Shown here: piece by piece, positions 1-12,024 of the stretch
Layout: every line of letters begins with the position of its first letter
Position numbering within the stretch: position 1 is the stretch's first letter
From: Isoetes taiwanensis
Taxonomy: Eukaryota; Streptophyta; Lycopodiopsida; Isoetales; Isoetaceae
Direction of reading: 5' to 3'
Assembly: GCA_021234155.1 (NCBI GenBank)
Contig: JAJEKV010000080.1
Span: 2,058,623 to 2,122,622 of the forward strand
Length of the DNA: 64,000 nt
The notes under the pieces: model-generated
Told to the model about the DNA's origin: nothing
What the model saw: only the letters and a program-made list of their open reading frames with translations
Database searches by the model: none
Made by a program: the position numbers and the translations under genes

Positions 1-2760
1 TGGTACTTCGTTCGGTTGCATTGCTAAATCAGAATTTATTTTCGTACAATGCATTAATTGCCAATTTATGAATGTCTTGCCACTGCAAAAGCCCCCAGGC
101 TTCTACTTGCCACATCGGAGGGAGGGCGGGCCCAAACTTCAGATTCCCGTCCCTACACTTGCTTTCCAGGTATTCACCATTTCGCGGCTTCACCGACCCG
201 GGGTCCCAGTGCAACCGGACAGAAGTCTAGGCCCCAAAGCGCCAAACCCTTCTAGAACTTGGCAACCCACGGGGTTTACGTTTTGGAGGCCCTCTCCTTG
301 TCAGTGTTCGGGGGGACCTTGGCATTAGATGACTTGGCGTGGAGTGGGGGGTGTTGGCAGCCCGAGCATGACCCTAAAATCCCCGGAAGGCTTGCCCCGA
401 ATTTTCCCCTCTCCCAAGGCCACGAAGGGGACGGTTGAGGCGACCTCCCCTCGAGGGGCCAGCGATTTGGCTCGCAATGGACTCCGAGCGTCGGCGTTGC
501 CACAGGGACCAAGTTAAAGTGGCGAGGAAGACCACCGACCTCCAAGAAGCGCCAAAGTAGCTCACTTCCATCACACTTTCGTGGTCAATTGGCCTAGGAT
601 GTGGATGCGGGGATCTTGTCGTGGAAGGCGTGGAAGTGTTTCTTTCTTTTGCAAAACCGACCTTAACTTGCTCCCTAGGGTAATTAAGCCATTCAGGACG
701 ATTTGGTGGGTCGATTTGCCATTAGGAACCTCCCGTTGCCGAGCGACAAGACAACTGCGGTTTCTACAAGGCCGACCTCGGGGCCCAGCGGTTTGACAAG
801 TTCTCGGGGCCCGATCACGGAATCTTTTGGGCCTTCGAAGAGGGGCCTGAGCGGAGGATCAGCGGTGGGATAGGGGAGCAGGACTCAGGGAGGGTGGTCG
901 TGCGTGCACGACCCAGGAGGGCGGCTACCCGAGGGGAGCTGCCGGGGAACTTTTGGATCCGCCTCTTGGGGTGGGACTCTCCCCTCTTGTGAGGATCCCC
1001 TGCAAGGTCGGCCTCGTTTGACTTGGGAAGGGGTGCCCATTTCGGTTGCCCACAGCGGGCTGCCCGGCGGTTCTAATGCTAACCCTTTGACCTAGACCTT
1101 CTCGAAAATTTAGAAAATTGGGCTGTGTGCTGGAAATGGATTTAGGATTCGGTGGCAAAAATCGAGAATTTATTTTAAAGGTACAATGCATTAATTGCGA
1201 ATTTATGAATGTCTTGCCCTTTGCAAAGCCCCAGAGCTTCTGCCACATCGGAGGAGGACGGGGCCCAAACTCCGGCTCCGTCCGGTTCCCCTTGCTCCCG
1301 TATTCCGGTACGCGGCTCGGCCGGGGTCCCAAGTGCAACAGACCAAGTCTCGGCCCCAAAGCGCCAAACCCTTCTAGAACACGGCAGCCCACGGGGTTTT
1401 ACGTTTTGGAGGCCCTCTCCTGTCGGTCAGGCGGGACCTTGTAGGTGACTTGGCGATGGAGTGGGGGTGTTGGCCCTTGAGCCACGGACCCTAAAATCCC
1501 AGGGCTGCCTTGCCGAATTTCCTCTCCCCAAGGCCCGGGGGCCGGGCCGGGCGACCTCCCCTCTCCGGAATTGCGATTTGACTGCCCAATGGACTCGAGC
1601 GTCGGCGTTGCCACGGGGACCAAGTTAAAGTGGCGAAGAAGACCACCCGACCTCCAAGAAGCGCCAAAGTAGCTCACTTCCATCACACTTTCGTAGTCAA
1701 TTGGCCTAGGATGTGGATGCGGGATCTTTTGTCGTGGAGGCGTGAGTGTTTCTTTCTTTTACCAAAACCGACCTTGTAACTTGCTCCCTAGGGTAATTTA
1801 GCCATTAGGACGATTTGGCGGGGTCGATTTGCCATTCGGAGCCTCCCGGTGCGAGCGACAAGACAACTGCGGTTTCTACAAGGCTGGGACACCGGGGCGC
1901 CAGCGGTTTTGACAAGTTCTCGGACCCGATCTGGAATCTTTTGGGCCTTCAGAAGGGGCCCTGAGCGGAGGATCAATGGTGGGATAGGGGCAGGGGCTCG
2001 GGAGGGTGGTCATTAAGCGTCACGGCCAGGGAGGCGCTGCCAGGAAAAGGCTGCCTCGGGAACTTTTTTGGATCAGCCTCTTGGGGTGGGACTCTCCCCT
2101 CTTGTGAGGGATCGCTGCAAGGTCGGCCTCGTTTGACTTGGGGAAGGGTGCCGATTTCGGTTTGCCACAGCGGGCTGCTGCCCGAGCCGTTCTAATGCTA
2201 ACCCTTTGACCTAGACCTTCTCGAAAATTTAGAAAATTGAGGGCTGTGTCTTTGGAAATGGATTAGGATTCCGGCTGGCAAAAATCAGAATTTATTTTAG
2301 GTACAATGCATTTAATTGCGAATTTATGAATGTCTTGCCAGCTTTACCAAAGCCCCCAGAGCTTCTACTTGCCACATGGGGAGGAGGACAGGCCCAAACT
2401 CCCGTTCCGTCGGTTCCCCTTGCTCCGTATTCTCGGCTGCGGCGGCTTCGGGTCCCAAGTGCAACAGACCAAGTCTCGGCCCCAAAGCGCCAAACCCTTC
2501 TAGAACACGGCAACCCACGGGGTTTTCGTTTTGGAGGCCCTCTCCTGTCGGTCGGGCGGGACCTTGGCGTGACTTGGCGTGGAGTGGGGGTGTTGGCCAT
2601 GGCCACGGACCCTAAAATCCCAGGAGGCTGCTTGCCCGAATTTCCCTCTCCCAAGGCCACGGGGCCGGCCGAGGCGCCCTCCCTCTCGGGAGGCGCGATT
2701 TGGCTCGCCAATGGACTCGGAAACGTCGACTTGCCACGGGGACCAAGTTACGTGACGAAG
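1..2760. repeat. GC-rich ~1.12-kb tandem repeat, about 2.4 copies
   Basis: Three successive blocks carry the same landmarks in the same order. The segment around 'gaatgtcttgcc' recurs near 68, 1204 and 2326, and the segment around 'cttctcgaaaatttagaaaa' near 1098 and 2219, giving a period of about 1.12 kb. Copies differ mainly by one- or two-base indels in G or C runs. The many overlapping short open frames are by-products of high GC and I support no gene here. The third copy stops matching near 2755-2765, where CACTA-type sequence begins. It resembles a satellite or intergenic tandem array; I do not recognise the family. Confidence 0.85.
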
Positions 2761-3337
2761 ACCACTCATGTTCACCCAACTAAGAAATGTGTTTTAAGCG
2801 TCGTCTGTAATGCGTGCATCTGCGGCGTCAATCGTCGCATCGCGGCGTATTTTGATTATAGCGGCGTGGTTTAACTATTTTTATTTTTGTTGTGTACATG
2901 TTTGATCTTGGGGCATGTTTGAGCCTAGACAATGCTTGAGCCTAAGAGGCTTGTTTGAACCTAGGTAGCATGTTCGACCCTAAAGGAAATGCAACGCCTA
3001 CCGTTCAACGTCTATAGGCTCCTCATGCTTCACTCTATGTATTTGGACTTGTTCACCCTACAAAATACCATTATTATTATCTGTTTGAAAGGTAAGCGTT
3101 GATCCACAAGCAGAAAGCTAGTGGATAGCATCAAATTAAGCAATGATCCGGGGTTAACTTGGTGGTGGCTTGGTTTAAGGTTAGAAAATGGGAAGTAACT
3201 AAGATACCATTGAAGACTCTTTGCATGTTCTAGTCTAGAGGCAATGCTTGAGCCTATGTGGCTTCTTTGAGCCCATGTTCAGCCGTTCTTTATTCCTCAG
3301 ATATAATGTATACCAAAAGGGGGAGGGAAAAAAAAAT

Positions 3338-3400
3338 TGAATTGAATGGGTTTTATTGCACACGAAGACCAATAGACATAGCCTATCGGAAAAGGATTGC
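3338..3400 (-). mobile_element. Possible fourth copy of the LINE 3' tail
   Basis: A short stretch containing 'cacgaagaccaatagacat' resembles the 3' end of the LINE family at 15.1, 33.2 and 39.2 kb, where a pentanucleotide tail is followed by 'ccacgaagaccaataggtca'. The tail here is a degraded 'attgaattgaat'. The match is short and diverged. Confidence 0.35.
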
Positions 3401-3479
3401 GAGGATGTGCATAATATTTGACATATAAATTTAATGATCGTCTCCTCTAGGTGCTAACTAGAATTAGTCATTGTTAGCA

Positions 3480-6400
3480 TTACCAACATTTGTATTAAAA
3501 TGCACGAAGTACATCGTATTTTCGTGGAATTGCTCACAGTGTAAATCTTTGCATGAGAGGTGGTGGTCCAACCTCTTGATGCTCGTTTTCAGGTGAGTTT
3601 GAATGCCTTGATCTGCCCGGAGGGCTCTTGAGGGCGTTATTGACTCCTCTAGCACAACACCTTGGAATATTGGAAGTCCCCTCGGTGTAGTTTGTATGAT
3701 AAACCACCATGTTGGGTCTTGTCGATCGGTAAAGAAAAAAAATCTGGTCAAAAGAAATTTGGGCGTGAGATTGATATTGATGGTCTAAATTTTGAAGTGG
3801 ATATGTGTATGTGTGCACTGTTCCGCGTTTATGCGGAAGGACAAGCGTCTCACTACCGGGGTACATCTTGCTAGAGTTGGCCGGTGAAAAAGCCACTTGT
3901 TCTATCATACTTTCTTGTAGGCTGGCCCCTTAAGTGAAGGTCAAACCAATCGACATCGAATATGAAGGTCTTAAAATTGCCACCAACATCCACCTCCATT
4001 ATAGTCTTTAACCTCGGACCCAATCCGCGGGTGGCTTCGGGCGATTACGATCGGCAACGCGATTGAAACTCCATGCGTGAATGATGCCATGACTCGCAGT
4101 CACAAGTCTTCTGTGTATGTCAAGAGAACTCACCGCGATAGTGGGTCCCATGCCACCATATCGAGGGTAAGATATATCTTGTCAAAAGCACCATTAATGT
4201 CAATAGATACAATAACATCAAAGAAAATACTTTCGATTTACGACATCAACATAATTTGTTGCAACTACCTTTTTCATGACACCTTGTGGTATGCCCATTA
4301 AAGTAGGCGTAATATACTCCCCTTGTGATATGCATCGGTCAAAGCACGTAGTACCCATTCTCTTTCCATCTTGTCAGGCAAGGGTTCATATCCATCGAGT
4401 GGGGCTCGTCTATTATGTCGTCTCCATTCATGCCTCTTCTCTTCCATTTCTTCCTTTGCGTTCTCATAGCGAGCAATCCATTTTGCCATTGGTGCGAATT
4501 GTAAAGAAGAAATTGATTAACTATAATGATCATATCGGTGAATGACTTACGCATACCATTGCCTATACGCCACTACCCCCACAATCTTCGTCCCCTTCAT
4601 CACTCCATAAAGCGAGGTGCATCACGGATGTGCGGCGGAAATATATTACGTCATATAGAAAAGTGACTCTTTTCGCCAAAGCCATCCCTCGCCATACTAC
4701 CTTGGGGCGTGCTCTTTGGCCAGCACCATATCCTTCAATACCTTCATAAACCTTTCCAGAAAAACATCCATCGGCATGTACACGGTTCCATGAGCTCCAC
4801 TTCCTCAATAAGATGTACCAAAGATGGGTTTGGCTGTCAAAAAGCTTCGTGGAAACTCCTTCTCCAACAAGCAACATGCCTCGCCATTTTCACTTTCATC
4901 TCTTCAATTTAGGTCTTTTCGGTATAGTTTTTACATCCACCTATGAGGTCCAAAACAAAAACTTAGCCACAAATAAAATAGGCGGGGACCACTAAATCAA
5001 CATGGGTAACAACCTTATGACCTTTGATAGGGCACTTATTGCCTCAATGGTCCCTTGTCTAAAACTCCCTAAAGGTCGAGGGGGGCATGAAAGCGCATGA
5101 TCAAACACCAAATATAAGTTATGGGTTACATTTTATAGTAGTGCATATATATGTGGACTTCAATTGCTTACATGCAGAAGAACTTATGCCGATCATGGGA
5201 CTTTAAACCGGTCGGCTCCCCACTACTTGTGAATGCGGTTGCTTAATGATTGCATGTAACGGTTGGTGTTCTAAGGGCCCTTAAATCATCATAAATAGCT
5301 CGATGGTCAGCCCTAGCAATAACCCATTTTCTTGGGAGGAAGTGGTTGCCCTTCACCTCGGATCCATGCCTCTTTCTTTGTATTACTTACCTTAAGGTCC
5401 ATCACGGCATTTGTTGTGTCTTTTTGACCAAATACATGCTTCCATAAAGAGTTTCCCCGTTCTTGAAGATATGCATCGGGTCTAAAAGGTGTTGAATCAA
5501 TAAGGTCGGTCCAATATGGTAGTCTATAAAAAGCGAGACTTCCTTTTCATATTGGCGTAAAGACTTCCTCCTCGCGGCTTCCTGCCACCCTTTGTATAAT
5601 TCCTCATCCTCCTTTGTCTGGGTCATTTCGACCTCCTCATTCTGCGGTGTGCCCCCCCGGATTTCCCCTTGCGGATTTTCCCCCTCTTCCTTCTTATCCC
5701 AGCGCTCACCCCATTTCGTATGGTAATTGCGCTTGGTGGTTCGTATGGTCTCTGGTGCCACGAATTGTCTACTTATTTGCTTTTACGAAGGGGTGCGTGG
5801 CGGCAAATACTTCCCTAAAACCCTCGTATACTACTTTCTTCGGATGCTTAGGTGGCGGTGCTGCAACTTTTCCCCACATATCATGCAGGGAAGTGCCAGA
5901 TGTCTTAAACCCGAACACTTTCGGCAAACCGGGGAAAGTCATGCATAGTCCACAATAGTATACCTCTAAGATTAAAAGCGTCATTTTTATGGGCATCGTA
6001 GACCTGAATATGTGTGTTCCACAAAGGGGTAACTCATCCACAATTATTCTTAGGTACACATCTAAATTACTTGGTTTTTCTTCCCGGTATCAATAAAGTC
6101 ATCATAATGTGCCCACTCTTCATCAACAACCATGGGGGTATGTTGTAGTTCACTATCATCAGCGGCCATGTAGACCATGCGGTCGATTTGTGTACCATAT
6201 GGGTTTCGCCATCGGTGGCCAGGCCTAAGCGCGCGTTACGTGGTTCTTTTCAAAGTCGGGCCATGTCGCATCGACATGCTTCAAAAGCGCTGCTTAAATT
6301 TCGGGACTCGCATCACATCATCACTAGATGCATGTGTAGCCGTGAATCCATTAGGCTAGCCAATGTCTTACAGCGGAACATCAACTTTAACCTATAGAAT

Positions 6401-6700
6401 AAATTATAGGCAACATATAAGTACAGAAAATAAGTGAATTTACAACTATTTTGTAAGTGGTGATGCATATACCTTGGGATTATTGGAAAGTGTCGAATAA
6501 CCACGAGGTACCATTTTTCCCTTTAGGTCATTCACGTATCTCGGTTCATTACATACGAGACAATGAGTGGACTTCTCATGCTTTCTAGGCGGGGGGGATA
6601 GAAGATCATACAATCATTTGGACATGCATGTATGACTTTATAACCAAGGCCGGTCGCTTGAATCATTTTCTTAACTTGAGATCGTCGGTAGGCATATTGT
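3480..6700 (-). pseudogene. Tnp2-like CACTA transposase, broken
   Basis: In reading order on the minus strand I see conserved Tnp2 (Transposase_21) blocks. Near 6597-6655 is GYKVIHACPNDCMIFY. Near 6480-6560 is CLVCNEPRY, the Cys-x-x-Cys/Arg-Tyr block. Near 5770-6058 are YLRIIVDEL and the stretch ending FPGLPKVFGFKTSGTS. Near 5440-5480 is LLDPMHIFKN. Near 5270-5340 is LPRKWVIARADHRAIYDDLR, followed by TGLKSHDRH. Further on, the DUF4218-like part (about 4620-4880) gives VLKDMV and HAPRGSMARDGFGE in alternating frames. The DUF4216-like part (about 3500-3990) gives IFDVDWFD and FDQIFF. At least several frameshifts and stops separate the blocks, so no transposase can be made. The family normally cuts and pastes CACTA elements in the nucleus. 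Confidence 0.85.
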
Positions 6701-8490
6701 TCTTCTCACGGAAGGATCTTCTCGTGCAATAACACAAGCATCTAAGAGTGGTAAGATAAAAGATGGAGATGGTGGTAAGATAGAAAGACTTGATAAGTAT
6801 GTCACCTCAATAGAGAGAGACACTTGCATTGCTCCACTTGAACTTGGTTTGGAGATTGAGAATTAGCGGGCGCGCCGATAAGCGAGAGGTTGAGGCGAGG
6901 AAATAAGCTGCGTTACGCGCCCGATAACAATAGGGTCATCGTCGATGCGACCAATCCTCGAAGGGTATCAACATCTTCTACCATATCCTCTCCACCACCA
7001 TCCTCGACATCATCTAAATCAATATCGGGTAATTCTTGAAGGCGTGCAACATATCGAGCATCGGCTCGTCACGAAAACCGTTTCGGGTTCGTCAATAGTT
7101 TCATCCTCTTCATATTGATCGTCACCCAATATCTTCATATTGGTGCGCTCTCGGCTTGAAATTCCGCGACGATAGGTTTCCCTTTGCACGTAACTTAGAA
7201 CTAATGGATCGGGATGGAGACCGCTCTGAATGAGTTCATTAAGCGGGGTAACATATTAACCATCATGTCAAATAATGTAATAAGTATAAAATACATACAA
7301 CCATTTGTATAGACTCACGAATGACAAAAACATATTAAAAAAAAAACCTCTTTATTCCTTTTTTTTTTAGTACAACAATACTATTGTTCCATCTCAAATG
7401 GGAGAGGTCTATCATAGCGATAGTTGATAAATAACTCATCTCCAATGTTTATGCTTTTAATAGCACACACCATGATATATCGCTTTTTACGGATCTTGTA
7501 AAAAATCTTCCTCCCCTCCTTGACACTCTAAAAATTCACAATTGCATAAGCTCACGGTTGTCAATAGAACTGTTGATGAACCCTGCAATATTGCCATGAA
7601 CCCTGGCCCGACCATCAATAAACTTCAACTCCTCATCACATGCCCCCGACTATCGGTAGCGACATTGGAATTCATTCCATAAATCCTCATCGCCAAGCAT
7701 ATTTAGTCAAAGTTTGCCAAGTTTTCCAATCGTTACTTTCGGGACACATATGGCATTAATGGAATGTGGGTATCTCGGCTCCACTTCTATGCGGCGTCTT
7801 GGGAGATAAGGCGAATCCGACTTACGGACAAATGCGGCTCCATAATGATGTATCTTCTTCCCCAATAAGCAAATTCTTGATCCATAGGGATAGTAGTAAG
7901 TCTCGGCCACAAGCCAAATGTCTTGCGGTGCCTAACAAAGGGTCGGACTAATCTTTGCAATTCTTGAGAATTTCCTTTCGAGGCGGTGAGGCCAAAGCGT
8001 TCTTGGGAAATGTCGACACATGCAATGTTCTCATGATTGTAGCCCGCCGTGTTCTTTCGCGGGGAACACTTCGGCGTTGGCGGCACCCATCCACATTATT
8101 GATGAATCGGGGTTCTTGCTTCAGTTTCATATGCCTCTATGGACAACATTAAACCAAAATCCACATCTAGTTTGGAGGAGACATCGGCATCATCTACCTA
8201 CATATTTAGATATCATAAACATCTTGAATATATACTTGAATTGGGAGAGATACTCTTAAAAAAAAAAAAACAAATAATAATTGTATACCAACGATATCCA
8301 TGGCGAGCATCGGATCGGTGGGTTGTTCAAATGTACCAAATCTTATCGGATGGTCTTCAACAACCGTTCTAAGTAGTCTCTTGACCCCATACATCTTTTA
8401 CAATGCAAACTATTTTGTCCCTCGCCAATTACAAAGGTAAGTACTATATCTTGCACAATAGTTTGAGCAACATGATAGATACAATATATG
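6701..8490. other. CACTA interior without a recognised gene
   Basis: No convincing gene. One minus-strand frame at about 6940-7050 reads an acidic run (LPDIDLDDVEDGGGEDMVED) that could be the amino-terminal part of the transposase, but it is not continuous with the conserved domain. The rest is open only in short frames. Confidence 0.4.
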
Positions 8491-8496
8491 GTAGTA

Positions 8497-8542
8497 TAAA
8501 CCCTAAACCCTAAACCCTAAACCCTAAACCCTAAACCCTAAA
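8497..8542. repeat. Interstitial telomeric tract (CCCTAAA)n
   Basis: About six consecutive perfect CCCTAAA units end in one variant unit (CCTAAAT-like). This is the canonical plant telomere repeat in C-rich orientation. It lies inside the CACTA relic and is not terminal, since unrelated sequence continues on both sides for kilobases. Confidence 0.95.
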
Positions 8543-8570
8543 TCCTAAATGGGCCGAGTGGGCGGGACCG

Positions 8571-8830
8571 TAGTCCTCTTCCACTCAAGGTGGCCAGGCC
8601 ATGCCCTTTCGATGCGACCCTTATATAAGTTTCAATTTCAATAAAGATCTTTTGGAGGCAGCTAGCCCCGATACATAGAGTCCCCTCCACTCAAGGTGAA
8701 GTCGACATATGACCTTGACTTCTGCGACACCTCAATTTTGTAATCTACATTGTACTTAGTAAGGTATGAAGGTGAGTTTGGGCTGGCACACCTGGTCCTC
8801 TCCACTCAAGGTGGAAGCGGCCGTGTCCTT
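8571..8830. repeat. ~109-bp tandem repeat centred on CCACTCAAGGTG
   Basis: The motif ccactcaaggtg recurs at about 8581, 8689 and 8798, each preceded by a 'gtcctct/gtcccct' variant, giving a period near 109 bp and three degraded copies. It lies directly next to the telomeric tract. Confidence 0.7.
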
Positions 8831-9139
8831 GACCAAAACACACTGCGTTTTTTTTTTTACTCATGATTACCGTCCTCTCTAGTTTATATATGTCTAGGCT
8901 ACTAAATACAAGAATCATTAACTTACATGTGGCGGTTCGCATATCCGGCCTCCACGGTGGTAAGACAACATCAATCTGTCTCGGCCATCTCGGGCGTCAT
9001 CATGCCGATGACCATGGCGATCCATGTAGGAAGGCAACAAATTATAAGATATGGTTAAAAAAAGAACACCAAAGGCGCTAGGTATGGAAGAGGGCGAAAA
9101 AAAAACAATGAATCGCAGAAAAAAGTTGTTTATATAGAA

Positions 9140-9660
9140 ATCTGTAGCGTCGCATCGCGGCGTGGCGTCGCCGGCGGCGTAGTGTCAACGGTCACATGCC
9201 GGGTCACCTACGACTTGGCGGTTACACTGGCGAAATGCGTGCGGGGCGTGTCATCGTCGTGTAGACCACGTCGCATGCGGCGTATAGTCAACGGTCAAAA
9301 TCCGGGTCACATGCGACTGGCGGTACCAATGCGATGGCGTCTTCGTCTTGGCGATGTCTTAGGTTACGTAATGTCACATGGCGTCGCATGCGACGTCGAC
9401 ATTAATCGTGACATTTATCGTGACATTTTCGTGACATTTGTCGGTTATGAAATTTATGTATACCTATCATTCGAGCAACCTAAAATCGAGCAAGTTTTGT
9501 GTAACAACCTAAAATCTGCATACCTCAAAACGCTTGAACATAGCTTGATTATTTTGCATCCGCAGAGCAAATTAGCGTGGCGGTCGACATTTTTGCGTGA
9601 CATTTATCGTGGGCGATGCGGTGGGCGATGGCATTTTTTAGGCAAATTTTGATCGGGGCA
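9140..9660. repeat. CG-rich subterminal repeats of the CACTA element
   Basis: Short CG-rich words (gcgtcgcatgcg, ggcgt, gtcgcatgcgacgtcgac) and three runs of 'tcgtgacattt' are packed together between about 9149 and 9440, with similar words again near 9590-9620. Related sequence occurs at 2795-2875 at the other side of the element. In CACTA elements such clusters bind the accessory TNPA-type protein; that role here is inference. Confidence 0.5.
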
Positions 9661-10940
9661 GCTTTGACACATGGGACATTAATGCCTTGGATTTGCAAAT
9701 AAAGTCGGAAGCAGTTCTCCCACTATCTTTGGACACCAAGTTCCTCATTGATTGCATTTTGTTGCTTCTCTAAAGATGTTGAATTTGAGGATATGGGAGT
9801 CCCACTTTTTGACTACCCAATCTTCTCGTTGTAGAAATTCTAGGGGTAAATCCATATGTCATTTCTAATTCCTTCTTTTTCTCTTTCTACGGATCAACCC
9901 GGAAGCTAAATTATGAGCTCAAAAATTCGGATCAACCATCTCCAACTCCATGTCCATCACTAAATTCATACGCTTTTTCAAAATACCCATAGCACAAATA
10001 GGCCTATATAAATTAAAACAAGCAATATTATTGTCATATCCTTATTCATGCATTGGCATTCATCTTCTTGATATCCATCGATCATATTCATCTTCTTCAT
10101 ATTTTTATCTTCAAATTCCATTTTGAAAAGCGATTTGAGAAATCTATATCATATCATATATCCGGTTTTTGTATTCTACATCATGCTTTATATACATAAA
10201 GGCGGTGCCTCAAAAATTACGGATCAACTATAAGCTAAATTCGAGCTCAAAAATTACGGATCAACGGAGCTAATCGAGCTCAAAACTACCATATTATAGT
10301 TATATCAAAAGATAGAATTTAAGTTGCTTCAATACCAAATACTCGACTCCAAGCGACTGAAAACTTTACGCAAAGGGCTGTTGCATCACCGCATCAACTT
10401 TGTAATTTCCGGCTACCAGAGAAGGATCCTTTAGCCCGGTGATGTAAAATTTTTACCTTGGATATCTCTCTCAAAGCGAAACCACATCATTCACGCAAAT
10501 TCTTTGCCTTGACAAATCTGCTCCGGCCTTTTGTGAAGACATAACTTTGGGAACTATCCCAATACTTGATTATCTAAATTTCCACATGCATTGATTTTCA
10601 TCTTTTTTTTTTTTCTCCACAATTCCATCGCCAAGGCAAATGTTAGCCTGCGTTGATTTTTTGGAATGCAATTTGAAACAAAAAATCCAACGCGAATCGG
10701 TTATCAAATCAAAGTTTGCCCACTTGGTTGCACAAGCCACGAAATGAAATGCCAGTCTCAAGGACTTTCTTATCTAACCAATCTACACTATCTTGAGAGC
10801 CAACTAGATCCACCACGAAATATCGGTGGAGTGTCTAGCATAATATCCTCTAAATTTTGAACTTTTGTGGTACGCGCATGGCTCGGTATCAAAGCGTGAA
10901 TCAAGCTCTCTTAAAAGATGGCGCATCATTTTCTATACTC
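9661..10940. other. No gene recognised
   Basis: AT-rich sequence with dispersed variants of 'ctcaaaaattacggatcaac' (about 9920, 10210 and 10250). I see no coding homology and no structured repeat beyond this. Confidence 0.5.
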
Positions 10941-11371
10941 CTTGCCAACCACGATTGTTTGCACCTTGATTGTTTGCCCTAAATCGCTTTAAAAACAATG
11001 GGAACATGAATTGAAGGAAAAAAGTAGTACCATCGTCAAGCTATGCGTGTACATATACCATGAAGATCGAGAGAAGAATAAATTGTGTTGAATTTTGTAA
11101 GCACGACATTGTGCTTACTACATATGGAACCATTTGTTACGAATTCTGAGAAAACCATCGAAGAGGATGAAAAAAAGCCGCCCCCGGGCTAAAGGGGCAC
11201 ACTTGTCGAACATTAGGTGGTTTAGAATTATTACGGATGAAGCTCAATCCATTAGAAATGCTCACATTAAAAGTTCATGTGCTTCTTTGGGGCTTAAGGG
11301 CACAATGAAGATGGTGCCTTTACGGAACATCACGACCTTCTCGACACATATGTCACATACGTCACATATCT

Positions 11372-11394
11372 GAAAGTTCTAGAATGTTCTAGAA
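11372..11394. promoter_or_regulatory. Five-module heat-shock-element-like string
   Basis: GAA and TTC modules alternate every 5 bp without error (GAA, TTC, GAA, TTC, GAA). That matches the consensus bound by trimeric heat-shock factor (nGAAnnTTCn repeats). It is the edge of the same degenerate AGTTCTAGAATGTTCTAGAA repeat that forms large arrays at 19.4-22.8 kb. Binding is inference from the motif. Confidence 0.5.
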
Positions 11395-11869
11395 AGTTTT
11401 AAAAGTTTTTAAAAATATAAAGAGAATCTTGGGTGAGCCTAAGGAATCCTTCTAGAAAATTCGAATGTTGTAGAAAGTTCTAGAATGAATGTTCTTGAGA
11501 GAATACACTTATTTTTCTTCCCAAAGCATTTTGCTAGATGACCAATTAAAATATTTTGGTTCAACCAACTCCACAATTCTCTTGATTTTCGATGAACAAA
11601 CTTGTCCAAGAAGGCAGCGACCTCCACAACCTCGAGAAATGGCCATAATGAAGAAATTAAAAAAGCGGTTAAGAGATTTCTGAAAAAAAGCATGATTTTT
11701 CTTTCTTTGTATGTTGTATTTGTCGGATCATACAATCGATGCGGCGACAACCCTGCAAAAATCTTTGGCTCAAGCGGAACAAGTTCATGAGTCATGAAAG
11801 CGAAAACAATCGAGCATGGCGTTAAAAGCTGCACCAAAGGATCGATTTTGGCATGTAGGAGCGGAAGAG

Positions 11870-12024
11870 AGGTCTGTTTTTACCGGTATTGGGTGTTCGT
11901 GAAGAACCCCGGCGATGTCGGCAAGCTCAACAGCCTTGTGATCCCTAAGCTCGGTGAAGCCCATTTTCCTTTGCACCATGACATGCTCTGCTTTGAAGAC
12001 TTCAAGGTAACGGTGGCGGTTTAG
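11870..12024 (+). pseudogene. B3 DNA-binding domain fragment (LAV/RAV-like)
   Basis: The frame ending at 12024 reads GDVGKLNSLVIPKLGEAHFP followed by LCFEDFK. This matches the start of plant B3 domains of the RAV/ABI3-FUS3-LEC2 type, where SDVGKLNRLVIPK..A..HFP is the signature and the segment contacts DNA. After FEDFK a 'gtaacg' could be a splice donor, but I find no continuation of the domain (the W-F-R-Y-W part is missing). The fragment sits between two blocks of the SNF2 helicase relic, on the same strand. It is most likely an exon piece moved by a transposon rather than a gene. Confidence 0.75.

Larger units (their letters stand above)
2761..9660 (-). mobile_element. Degenerate CACTA (En/Spm) DNA transposon
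   Basis: The core is a recognisable but heavily broken Tnp2-type transposase read on the minus strand (about 3480-6700). It is flanked by CG-rich sequence in which the 15-mer gtcgcatcgcggcgt occurs at 2834-2848 and again at 9149-9163, as expected for subterminal repeats. The left boundary interrupts the third copy of the 1.12-kb repeat close to 'gaccactcatg', compatible with a CACT-type terminus. I could not find a convincing matching right terminus or target duplication, so the outer limits are approximate. An older LINE tail and a telomeric tract appear to lie inside it. Confidence 0.7.

Noticed and set aside
925-1392. 155-codon minus-strand frame in the GC-rich repeat
   Set aside because: Similar frames recur in each copy of the tandem repeat with different breaks; high GC explains them.
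8497-8542. Chromosome end
   Set aside because: The telomeric tract is only about 45 bp and unrelated sequence continues on both sides.
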